64,000 nucleotides of DNA, taken from Aspidapion aeneum. Taxonomy: Eukaryota; Arthropoda; Insecta; Coleoptera; Brentidae. The stretch is taken from positions 7,398,136 to 7,462,135 of the forward strand of contig OY755048.1 in NCBI GenBank assembly GCA_963576565.1, written 5' to 3'. Numbering within the stretch: the first letter of the stretch is position 1; each line of letters begins with the position of its first letter. Shown here piece by piece: positions 1 through 9,800 of the stretch. A model generated the notes under the pieces. It saw nothing but the letters and a program-made list of their open reading frames with translations. It was not told the origin of the DNA and did not search any database. The position numbers and the translations under genes were made by a program.

Positions 1-475
1 ATCGACATTTAAAAAAAGTCAAAGTAGTTGCGGCTTTAAAGTTGATCCAAAAAGTTATTTTGTCTACATTGTTACATCAGATGTTACTATGATGACACAA
101 ACTTTTGTGGTAAAAATTAAAGTTATAATGTAGTTGTTGGATACACTTGTTTGGGACTCCAATGAAGCTTAACTTTCTAGTGGTAATTAAGTAGGATATT
201 AAAGTCAGGGCGACTACGAAATAACGACTAAAAAGAAAGTAAAACTTTAGCAACGTCCTATTGTGGTGGAGAAGACTATCAGAATCGACTATCAAGAAAC
301 AATCCTAAGAAGTAGTTTAGAGGGTTGTTTTTACGAAACATCTACTATTTCCTGATACTAAATAGTAGTTAGAACTAAAAAGTAACAAATTTTGGTTGGG
401 ATCACCACATTTCTACTATAAGAAAGTAGCAAAGCCTTTAGAACATGTAGCCGCTACTATAAATGTTAGTTGGGA
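1..475. other. Unassigned AT-rich sequence
   Basis: No coding segment, terminal inverted repeat or tandem repeat was recognised here. The next lgs exon, which must lie downstream of 6591 on the minus strand, was looked for here and not found. The short ORFs have no recognisable composition. Confidence 0.5.
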
Positions 476-780
476 CTGTTGCCAAACAACACATATCTGC
501 CAGTTTTTATAAGAAATAATTTTCAATAATTAGCACAAAATTACATCTGCGGATTACCCTGCATTAGCTTTTGAAATAATTGTATGGTATCAAAAATATT
601 TCAAATTTACATTACATTTTGCCATAACGTTATATGCACGGCAACACTGTTTTCAAATAAAGGAACACAAGTAAGGTCAAACATTATCCTTTAGTAAGGG
701 ATAAAGTTCAAACCAGGTAACTATGCATGCCTCACATAAAGGATAAGAGAAAAATAGGACATGCAAAAGGTCCCCAATAT
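476..780 (+). repeat. Interspersed repeat A, uninterrupted copy
   Basis: This stretch reappears at 2706-3695, where it is split by a 715-bp insertion (2843-3557). Shared landmarks are the CTGTTGCCAAACAACACATA start, the GGTATCAAAAATA junction near 588-600, and a tail with AGTAAGGGATAAAGTTCAAA and CATGCAAAAGGTCCC. This copy shows the junction without the insertion, so it serves as an empty-site reference. The nature of repeat A is unknown. Confidence 0.75.
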
Positions 781-960
781 CTAAAATATTAAAAACAAAA
801 TCAGACACTGCTAAACGAGCCAGTAGGGACCTTTTCCAGGCACTCCATTAGCTAACTTGATCCTTTATTAATGTGACATTAAACGACAGATGTCACGTGA
901 TATTTAGAAGTCCAATTTTTACCTTTTGCAGACACAATTTTATATATATATTTATCGGTT

Positions 961-2475
961 TCACAACGTTCTACGTCTTCCGATACCCAATCTCCACTCG
1001 TTTCTGTTTGCCCATAATTCATCATCTAGGCCTCTTATTCTTATTTCACTATCTATTCCTTCTCTCCAGCTTCTCCTTGGTCTTCCTCGTTTTCTTCGGC
1101 CAGTTGGTTTCCATTGTAATATTTGTTTAGGTAGTCTTCCATCATCCATTCTTTGTACATGTCCGTACCACACCAGTTGTTTTGTTCTTATATCATCCAC
1201 TAGAGTACGTTCACCCACTGTCATAATTTCTCTTATTCTTTGATTGGTAACTCTTTCTCTTTTTGATTTCCCTGCTGCTCTTCTCCAATAGTCCATCTCC
1301 GTAGCGGAAAGCATTTTTTCTGTTCTATCTTTGATTGGCCATACTTCTGAGCCGTATGTAATAATACTTTTTACAATGGTGTTATATATAAGCTTTTTGT
1401 TATGTTTTGATATACTTTGGTCCCAAATTATTCCATTTAATAAAGTTATTGCTTTTCTTCCTTGTACGTTTCTATCTTTTATAGCTTTGTCTAGTGTTCC
1501 GTCAGCTGTAATTTTTAGACCCAAGTATTTATACTCATCACAGGACTGAATTCGCTGCCCAGTATTTAAGATTAGATCCTGTTTCGTTCCACCAATACAC
1601 ATATACTCTGTCTTATTGATATTAACCTCTAGTCCCCACTTATTGTACTCGTCTATTAGTTTTCGTGTCATATATTCGAGGTCGTCATAATCCTGAGCCA
1701 CCACTATCTGATCATCGGCGAAACATAAAGTATACAAGGTGGTTTCATTCAACGGAATTCCCATGTTTTGGCATTTTCTCTTCCAGACTTTAAGGACCTG
1801 TTCCAAATATATCTTGAAGAGCGTAGGCGAGATACAGCAACCTTGTTTAAGACCTTTATTTACTTGAAAGCCTTTGGATAGTTTTGCTTTTATTTTAACT
1901 TTTGCCTTACCATTGCGGTATAACTCTTTGATGCCCTTAATTAGTTGTACGCTTATGTTTGTCTTTTCCAACGCTTTCCAAAGTAGATTTAGTGGTATAC
2001 TATCATATGCCTTCTGCAAATTTACGTAAAGCAGATGGAGCTCTTGTCCGTATGCCATTTTCTTTTCAATAACTTGGGTTATACAAAAGAGATGATCTGA
2101 AGTCGATCTACCCGCCCTGAAACCAGCTTGTTCTTCTGCCTCCATATCTTTATATTCGCTCTCCACTTTATTTCTTATTATTTTGCCATATATTCTGCTT
2201 AGCGTACTAGTTACAGATATACCTCTATAATTGTCACATATATCTTTCCTTCCTTTTTTGTGTATTGTGGATATATATGACGTTTTCCACTCAGTTGGTA
2301 CTACAGCTCCATTTAAATATCTTTGGAAAAGATTTAGTAATCTACAAAACAATTCTTCAGTGCCATATTTAATAAGTTCCGCTGGGATATTTCCGGGTCC
2401 GGCAGATTTACCGCTTTTTAAGGTTTTGCACACGTTTTTGACCTCAGATATTGTGAGGGGTACTGGAGATCCCAT
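961..2475 (-). CDS. Non-LTR retrotransposon reverse transcriptase (LINE copy 1)
   Basis: A 504-residue open frame carries a non-LTR (RTE-like; clade not settled) reverse transcriptase. In order it shows the fingers motif SGKSAGPGNIPAE (about residues 22-34), HKKG, YRGISV, GFRAGRST, a motif A reading VNLQKAYDS, KGLKQGCCISPTLF, the catalytic motif C FADDQ, a thumb, then a basic C-terminal tail (GRRKRGRPRRSW) ending WRLGIGRRR. Motif A normally has Asp where this copy has Asn (AAT for GAT). LINE copy 2 (33090-34738) keeps Asp, so this copy is probably catalytically dead despite its intact frame. The APE endonuclease half is absent, so the element is 5'-truncated. After the stop the minus strand runs into a short AT repeat, a likely microsatellite tail. 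It is unrelated in function to the neighbouring genes. Confidence 0.88.
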   Translation of the reverse strand: MGSPVPLTISEVKNVCKTLKSGKSAGPGNIPAELIKYGTEELFCRLLNLFQRYLNGAVVPTEWKTSYISTIHKKGRKDICDNYRGISVTSTLSRIYGKIIRNKVESEYKDMEAEEQAGFRAGRSTSDHLFCITQVIEKKMAYGQELHLLYVNLQKAYDSIPLNLLWKALEKTNISVQLIKGIKELYRNGKAKVKIKAKLSKGFQVNKGLKQGCCISPTLFKIYLEQVLKVWKRKCQNMGIPLNETTLYTLCFADDQIVVAQDYDDLEYMTRKLIDEYNKWGLEVNINKTEYMCIGGTKQDLILNTGQRIQSCDEYKYLGLKITADGTLDKAIKDRNVQGRKAITLLNGIIWDQSISKHNKKLIYNTIVKSIITYGSEVWPIKDRTEKMLSATEMDYWRRAAGKSKRERVTNQRIREIMTVGERTLVDDIRTKQLVWYGHVQRMDDGRLPKQILQWKPTGRRKRGRPRRSWREGIDSEIRIRGLDDELWANRNEWRLGIGRRRTL

Positions 2476-2705
2476 CGTTCTAATGATATTACAATTTTTA
2501 TGCGCGTTATTTTTGTTATCCTTTATTTATCTGTCAAAAGCCTGTTTTGTATTCTGTAGGCGAAGTTAATTAAAAAGTTCCAAAAACAATTAGGAAAAAA
2601 CTAAAAAACCAATCCAGTGAAAAACCGCCAGGAAAATAAAGGATTAGGTCTGTGTACTTCTTCTTATTTTTTTACACACCTCACAGAACATTGATGACTT
2701 TTGGT

Positions 2706-3695
2706 TAGTTGGTGAACACTGTTGCCAAACAACACATATCTACTAGTTTTTATAAAAAATAATTTTTAATAATTGGCATAAAATTAAATCTGTGGATTAC
2801 CCCGCACTGGTAGCTGTTAAAGTAATTGTCTGGTATCAAAAATACTCTGCCAATCTATGGGCACCTAAGCTCACACTGGATACTATAGTTATAGTGTATC
2901 TACGTGAAAGCTAATATATCTAAAAACTGAAGTATATTTTATTGAACTCCATAATCAATTACCTTTCGTTTGATACTACACAAGCCATGTTTTGACTTAA
3001 ACTCTAATTTTTCAAATCTACCCCCACCCTTTTTTTAAAAACTAAAATGTATTTTGTTTAACTCCAGACTCAATTACCTTTCGTTTGATATCACACACGC
3101 CATATTTCTTAAACACTAATTTTTGAAATTTACCCCCACCCTTTTTTTTAAATTAAAATGGATTTTGTTTAACTCCAGACTCAATTACCTTTCGTTTGAT
3201 ATCACACACGCTATATTTTTACATAAACTCTAATTTTTGAAATCTACCCCCACCCTTTTATTTGGCTTGTGTTCAGTGGATTTTGTTCATTTTAAAATGG
3301 GACCATCTCGACCCAAAACCCAGCCAGGGTACCAAATTTCATTAAAATCAGGGAAGCCGTTTTTGAGTTATGCGCGTTGGTCGTTACAGACAGACACACA
3401 GACAGACAGACAGACAGACGGCGTAACAAACATGTTTCAAAATCATCTGAAACGCAAAGATATATAAAATTTTTTGAAATCGGAGCAACTTTTTTTTTCT
3501 CGAAAAAATTAGGATCACCATAGCTCACACTACTATAGTATAGTAGTAATGTGAGCTAATATTTCAAATTTACATTACATTTTGTCAAGTAAGGTCAAAC
3601 ATTCTCCTTTAGTAAGGGATAAAGTTCAAACCAGATAACTGCACATGCTTCAAATAGAGGATAAGTGAAAAATGGGACATGCAAAAGGTCCCTTT
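2706..3695 (+). repeat. Interspersed repeat A, copy split by an insertion
   Basis: Repeat A resumes on both sides of the hairpin-ended element at 2843-3557. The left part (2706-2842) and right part (3558-3695) match consecutive parts of the uninterrupted copy at 476-780. Confidence 0.7.
2843..3557 (+). mobile_element. Hairpin-ended nonautonomous element, copy 1
   Basis: First of four near-complete copies (others 9778-10511, 22043-22794, and 31541-32314 in reverse). It starts TACTCTGCC, followed by a subterminal hairpin of AGCTCACAC-type arms. Then come about three tandem units of roughly 110 bp (each with CCCCCACCC and ATTACCTTTCGTTTGAT), a CAGA microsatellite, and a 3'-terminal hairpin ending GTGAGCT. 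It has no coding capacity; the ORFs over the CAGA tract are low-complexity artefacts. Subterminal repeats, a central microsatellite and a 3' hairpin resemble Helentron-associated (HINE/DINE-like) nonautonomous elements. This class is inferred, since no Rep/helicase gene is seen. Confidence 0.72.
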
Positions 3696-3699
3696 GTAT

Positions 3700-4814
3700 A
3701 TTCAGTTTATTTTAGGCCCCCACAAAAATATATGTAACAAAACAAAAAAGAAATTGACTCCAGTACGTATGTACAGCCGTCCATAAAACCTAGTCATTCT
3801 GGGTGTTGAAAAAGCTTTATTTTTGATAAAAATAATTTTTCTCATTCATTTGCAAGAACTACAATACTCTAGCCTAGCAGTTTTCTTTTTTCAAAAATTG
3901 TGACTGCTCAACTTTGACGCTATAACAACTTTTGTTGAAAATGTAATTCTTAACATAAATTTGAAAACCAAGTTCCTCTAGCTGCTGTGATTTGTCAAAT
4001 ATTTTTTTTTTTAATTTTTAACTCAAAAACTGACAAATATTGTAGAAAATATAATTTTCAATCTAACTTTCAACACCTCCGTTCGCTAGTTGCTTCAGTT
4101 CTTGAATTATGATTTTTAAAAATAATGGCCTTATCCTTGATTTTTGTGTCAAATTTGGTTAAAATCGGTTTATGAGTTATTGTCGAGACAGACCTTTTTT
4201 GACCCAAATATTTTTTTTTATTTTGAGTCAAATTAAAAAGTTTTTATTTTTGACAATCCCACTAGCATTTCATATCTATAGTATAGATGGCTAATAAAGA
4301 GAAAATATCATATTGTTTACCTTGAATAATATTAATTTGCTTCATTTGCGAAAAATGTCTTCAATAAGGTGAACCAGTCACTGAACTGCTGTTGACCAAG
4401 CTTAAAATTTAATTGCTGATACAAAATAAATCATAAATCATTTTTAAAGGACTTCCTTGGAACAAAATTTACTTATTTTTTTATTTTTAACATCAAGCAG
4501 CAGACTATTAGAGTCTCAATAATGTGGCAATGAAGATGCGATAAACCCAACCTTTAAGTATAATTAAATAAACAATAAACTTTTAAAATTCATATTTTAC
4601 GAACTGTGCCCCAAAGACGCAAAAACAACGCAGTTAAAATTAAAATTCAGAAACAGTGATATTTAGAAAGTTATTTTCAGAGCATGAAAAACTAATTTGC
4701 AAAGTAGACGAAAAGTTTAAATAACTGTTGGTCAAAAGTTTTTTGTTTCGAAGTTATAGCATTTGTCAAATTTTTTTATAATAAACTATTAAATTTATTT
4801 AGAAAAAATTGACA
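3700..4814. other. AT-rich intergenic sequence, no gene seen
   Basis: Long A and T runs without recognisable coding or repeat structure. Confidence 0.4.
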
Positions 4815-4816
4815 TA

Positions 4817-5453
4817 CAGTACCAGCCAAAACTGGAGAAACCACCTAAAATTGTATATAAATCTGGTCCTGTACCAACTATCAAAGTACAAGTGATACAT
4901 TTAAAAACTTCAATCCAGTTCTCAGTTCACGTGTTTTGGCGATTTTCGATACAAAATCATTTAGTGAATTTTTGTCACGTTTAAAAAATAGCTAAAAATA
5001 AAACTTTTTTCTGTATAATTTTACGCAATAATAGCAAGTACCATTCCAAAGAGACATAAAAGTTATATATGTCCTGAAAATGTCGCAACAATTAGACAAA
5101 TAATAGTCTACATATAAAGTTTTAAAATGGGCAAAAATAATCAATATTGGTCATTTATAGTACTTTTAAAATTTCATAACTAGACTATCCTTTGTAGGAT
5201 TGTTGTGAAATTTTTAGAACTTTTAGGTCTCTTCTGAATGGTACTTACCATTTTTGCCTAAAATTACACAGATTTTTTTTTTTTTTTAATTACCAAAACG
5301 GCTAGGTAAATGATTTTGTATCGAAAATCGCCGAAACAGGTAAACTAAGAACTACACTGAAGGTTTCAAATGTACCACTTGTTCTCTGATAGTTGGTATA
5401 GGATCAGATTTACATACAATTTTAGGAGCTTTCTCCAATTTTGGCCGGTACTG
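4817..5453. mobile_element. Palindromic Tc1/mariner-type MITE
   Basis: The left end CAGTACCAGCCAAAACTGG mirrors the right end (reverse complement CAGTACCGGCCAAAATTGG). The element is flanked by TA on both sides (4815-4816 and 5454-5455), the Tc1/mariner target duplication. Similarity between the two arms continues inward almost to the centre near 5135 (for example CGATTTTCGATACAAAATCAT against its mirror near 5310), so nearly the whole 637 bp can fold back. No transposase remains. Confidence 0.88.
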
Positions 5454-5765
5454 TATTTGTACATATCTAAAGGCCCCCTAATAATTAAAGAAAATAGTAC
5501 TACTAGCATTTCAATAATAAATTTGAGTATTTTTTTAAAATAATTTGAACACTCAATTATTACATTTAGTGTAATACATAATTCTACAAAATTTCGATTG
5601 TCTGTTGTAATCTTTTAAAAAAATTTTAGTTTTGAAACCCTGTAGGTATCTAGGTGTTTGGTGAAAAATGTAATAAGAAAAAAATCCTTCTTAGACATTT
5701 TCCAGCACTTCTTAAAGTTCGGCCAATTTATGGTGAAGGTTTAGGTCGCACATGGTTCTACTTTT

Positions 5766-6443
5766 TCTTGGCTTATGTCCGATGGATTTTATTCATTTTT
5801 AAATGGGACCATCTGACCCAAGACCCAACCTAGGTACTAAGCCAAGCAGTTTTTGAGTTATGTGCATTGGTCATTACAGTTAGACAGACATACAGATGGC
5901 ATGACAAAAAAGTTTTAAAATCAACTGAAGATATATAAAAGTTTTTGAAATTGGAGCAATTTTCTTATATTTTTTCATGAGATCACCATAATTTACACTA
6001 CTATAATCGAGGGGTGAACAGCTAACCAAAATGTGTACACCGATTGTGAAAATCCACAATCTTTTGCTAAGATTGTGAGGGATTGTGCAGCGGCGTAGCG
6101 TGCCATCAAAAATTCTTGCGACCAAAAAAATAAAAAATCAAGTCTATAGTTTCCTTTGTAGCCCTGTTAATTTACCGTTCCCGGCCCTGCTACTTAACCC
6201 CAAAATGTGTACGCCGATTGTGAAAATCCACAATCTTTTGCTAAGACTGTGTAAAGATTGTGAGGGATTGTGGTAAGATTGTGAGGGATTGTGGTAAGAT
6301 TGTGAAGGATTGTGAGAGATTGTGAGTGATTGGGAGGGATTGTGTAAAGATTGTGAAGGATTGTGAACAGATTGTGAGAAATGTGTACACCAATTGTGAG
6401 AGTTGTTCACCCCTTGACTATAATTATAGCATACCTTTTAGCT
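5766..6443 (+). mobile_element. Hairpin-ended element, degenerate 5'-truncated copy 5
   Basis: It starts within the GTCCGATGGATTTTATTCAT segment, keeps a short eroded CAGA tract and the ATATATAAAAGTTTTTGAAAT stretch, and runs into the terminal hairpin. That hairpin is split by the 6008-6416 element. The remainder (TATAGCATACC...TTAGCT) resumes at 6425. Confidence 0.65.
6008..6416. mobile_element. TIR element with GATTGTGAGG-type internal array (8-bp TSD)
   Basis: Ends are CGAGGGGTGAACA (left) and CAAGGGGTGAACA (right, reverse complement), each followed by a GTGTACAC subterminal motif. It is flanked by a perfect 8-bp direct repeat ACTATAAT at 6000-6007 and 6417-6424. The interior is an imperfect array of about 10-12-bp words such as GATTGTGAGG and GATTGTGGTAA. 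The 8-bp duplication suggests a hAT-like transposase in trans. The low-complexity ORF across it (repeated HNPSQS) is an artefact of the array. Confidence 0.87.
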
Positions 6444-6590
6444 AATATTTAAGTTTGCCTTATCTTTTCTCTTGACATCTTTATAAAAACTACATATAAA
6501 TATACAGGTGGTTTTTATTAGACTATACTGAGCAAAAGAGGGTTGGTTTGATTATTTAACGAATATAAATCAGGATAATTGACAACTTAC

Positions 6591-6825
6591 GGTGGTGAAA
6601 TGATTCTGCCTTCTTTTAAACTGGTATTAGGTTGCTTTTGTATTATCAGTTCCTGTCCTTCAAAAGTATTCAAATATTGTATTTGCTGAGGTGATGGAAC
6701 TGGCATGAGATTGGGCTCTTTCCCACCAGGCCCTGATGTTGACATTGTTGTCGAACAAGATGTTGTCGATGTATTCATCTGTTTTTGAGCCATTGACTGC
6801 AGAGTGCGACCAAACATACCCTCCC
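6591..6825 (-). CDS. lgs: lgs coding exon 2 (HD3)
   Basis: 235 bp, bounded by a TTTTAG acceptor and a GTAAGT donor. It enters with 2 nt of a codon (completing Gly) and leaves with 2 nt. It encodes FGRTLQSMAQKQ, then a Ser/Thr stretch, then NLMPVPSPQQIQYL and EGQELIIQKQPNTSL, the hallmark HD3 of Legless/BCL9. Confidence 0.92.
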
Positions 6826-9800
6826 CTAAAACAAGATTTGTTTTTAAAAATGTTTTAAACCATAAAAATAAACTTAACCTAATATTCTGCTAACTCAAGT
6901 ATGGAGCACCTGCGACGCCAGGAAGAGGGGCCGAGGAAGCCCAGCCCTATTTATTACCCCCTCACACCTTATTGGTTCTGTTTAGGTATAAAGTGATTAC
7001 CAAAAATGAACAAAGTTCCTAAAAAAACTTCCTCCCAGGACCTAGTTTTTACTAATCCTTGTCAATCCATAGTGGTCCTTAAAAGTCTTGTTGAGGTTTG
7101 TACAGGTCCTTATATAGTGATCAGCCTGAGGGACCAAATCCCTATTCTTGTTTTTATTATGGCAATACATATATAAATGTCTTGCCATTACTGACAATAC
7201 ATCTACAAATTTTAGGTCAGTTGATACCCACTCTCAGGCCTTAAGGGTCCTGCCAGGTCCTGTCAGTTCTTAAGGGTCCTGTCAAGTCCTCATGGATCCT
7301 GATCAGTCCTAAGAGGTCCTTAAAAATCCTGTTGGGATTTTGTACAGGGTTGTCCAAATAGAATACTTTTGAATTGTTACGAGCTCGATTTTCATAAACA
7401 AATGAATGCCGAAAACCACACATCGATGGGGTGGCTCTTCTCTGTTGATATCTTGAAGTAGTTTTCAAGTTGGCGCATTTTTATTAAATTTTATCAAATA
7501 ACTTAAATTTTATCTGTCACTTTTAGTTTTTGAGGTATTACATAAAGATTCTAGTTTTCTAGGAATGACCCTCTTTTTATTAGATTTTTGAAACCAACGT
7601 AAAATTTCCTTTAAAATGACATGTTACATTCAATATATTACTTTTTAATTTTTTTTGTTTTTTATATCATTTATTTTTTGTAAGTACCTACCTCTTTATT
7701 TTTTTTTTCATTTTTTAAATTTGATATTTTTAAAATATTTTAGACCCATTCAGCAAACTAAAATATATGATAAAAACAAAAAAAATACAGAGAATATAAA
7801 GAAATAAAGGGTTCACCTCATGAAGAAAAACAATTTTATGTGATATCTCAAAAATTAAATTTACTTTGACAGTTGAATTTCTCTTAAAAAGTTTTTACAT
7901 AAACAAGTTACAGAGGTGTAGTAAAAAAAAATCGGTATTAAGTTTTTTATGAAATCGGGCTCCTAACATGTATGTTGGTTTTTTTCTAGCTTTTTTAGAA
8001 ATGGGTGTTTCCTATCAAAAGTGTCCAATTTGGACCACCCTGTACAGGTCCTGACAGATTGGTAAGCCCCTCAAAAAAATGCATTGCTTAAATATTTCTG
8101 GCCTTTCTTGGCCCCCACTAACAGAAAACCCTGGTCTCACAGCTGATATGGAGGCTTAACAAAACTATGGCCTTAGAAATAAAAAATAACAAAACACATT
8201 TAAAAACATTTTTAAAAATAAAATCTGATATTATTTTGACCTATGTAACCTTTCCAACAACTTTGTTGTCATCAATAATGTATTGTGATCTTGCAATTTG
8301 CAATAAAAAACACAAAAAACATTGGAATTATGCAGGGCTGGTGAGCTGGACCCTGACATTAGACAAAACAAAAATGGTAAAAATTCACAAAACGAAATAA
8401 ATGAAAATGAAATAAAAATAAGGTCTAATTAGACTTAAAACATGTCCTAAATAAAAACCAAAACAATAAGCTCTGCAAAATTTGTACATGTATTTCACTT
8501 CCTTTTGTTATTTCAAAGTATTTCAATGTATTTTAATGTACTGTAATGTATTTTAATGCCTTTTAATGTATTTCAAAGTAGTTTAAACAAAATTTGTACA
8601 CCTATTTCAAGAGTGTCTCACCCCTCAGGAGAAAATGTAAAAAAAAATATTTGTAATTTTGCAAAATCCACTTTAAGAAAGATTATGTAATTGGTGTAAT
8701 GCTTGTGACCATTTTGAGAAAAATCTTTATATAAACATATGTCCTAAAAGAGAGGGGGAAACAACTTATAGCATTACTTTGCATTACACATCTAAATTAG
8801 CATAGCATTATAGCAATACATGTACAAATTTCTTGACATTACCCCAAGATTTACATGGCATTACTGGCAATACATACTTATATACAAATTTTGGGTTAGT
8901 TGTCACCCCCTTGTCTAAAAGTCTTTACTTTTGAGATACAGAGATCTGTGATATTGCTCTAGATATTTTTGTCAAATTTGGTACAAACTTTCTATTCATC
9001 AAAAGGCATTTTTTAATGTATAACATGTTTTTTTATTTAAAACAGTGGCACTCTTGTGAGAATTGCCCTCTGTACCTTTGAAGAAAATAATGGTACCCCT
9101 GAGGGTATGCCATCATGTAAAATTTTTATATAAAAATATTAAGTCTATTCATTTGCATCTTGCAGACCTGTTTCAAGAAAAAAAAATATTTAAAATACTG
9201 AAACAAATTCTGCCACAAAAGCTACTAGTCAAAATACAGCCACAATAGACCCACTCGTGGTCACAGTGGTAGGTTTGTAAGCAGGGTTGCCAACTTTTGA
9301 ATTTTTAAATACTACTAATAGTGAATTCTTATAGTGCACCACTCATGGCCAACTGATATTGTTTTGGTGCTGTCAAAAAATTGCCTTAGTGCACTAACAA
9401 TGCACTGGAGCCACAATAGACCCACTAGTGGTTGCAGTGGAAGGCCTGCAAGGCCCACTCACATATGAATCATCATCAATCATCAACAGTGCACTGAGTT
9501 TGGCACTTAGAATACAAAAAAATGCATTAATTTTCCCAAGACCACAAAAATTAAACTAGTGGCGCACCAGTGCTGCATTTTTTCTGAAAATAATTCGCTA
9601 CACAGGGTGTAATTTAAATGAAGCACCAAACCTTAAGGGATGGTGGGTTACATGAAACCTCTTTGTTTTTTAGATACAGAGTGTCAAAGTTAACAATTTT
9701 TTTTGGATCAGATTTTCTGTTGTAAAATTATGTATTACAATAAAAGTAATAATTAAGTTAAAATTATTTAAAAAAAAACTCTGCCAATATATGGGCCCCT

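Larger units (their letters stand above)
7015..8067. repeat. AGGTCCTG-word array interrupted by two insertions
   Basis: Irregular reiteration of words such as AGGTCCTG, GGGTCCTG and AGTCCTT spans 7015-7340 and resumes at 8045 with CAGGTCCTGACAG. It is split by 7124-7237 and by the MITE at 7345-8042. Its right edge (GGTAAGCCCCTC near 8059-8070) reads GAGGGGCTTACC on the other strand, resembling the GAGGGGT ends of the 6008 and 20771 elements. It may be another, older member of that group. Confidence 0.5.

Noticed and set aside
2231..2569. 112-aa plus-strand ORF, and similar ones at 926-1243, 33172-33486 and 33985-34401
   Set aside because: Antisense shadows of the LINE reverse transcriptases.
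6144..6410. 88-aa ORF with repeated HNPSQS
   Set aside because: Translation of the GATTGTGAGG array inside the 6008-6416 element.
9063..9248. 61-aa plus-strand ORF in the lgs intron
   Set aside because: No family resemblance, AT-driven composition, and it lies in an intron among repeats.
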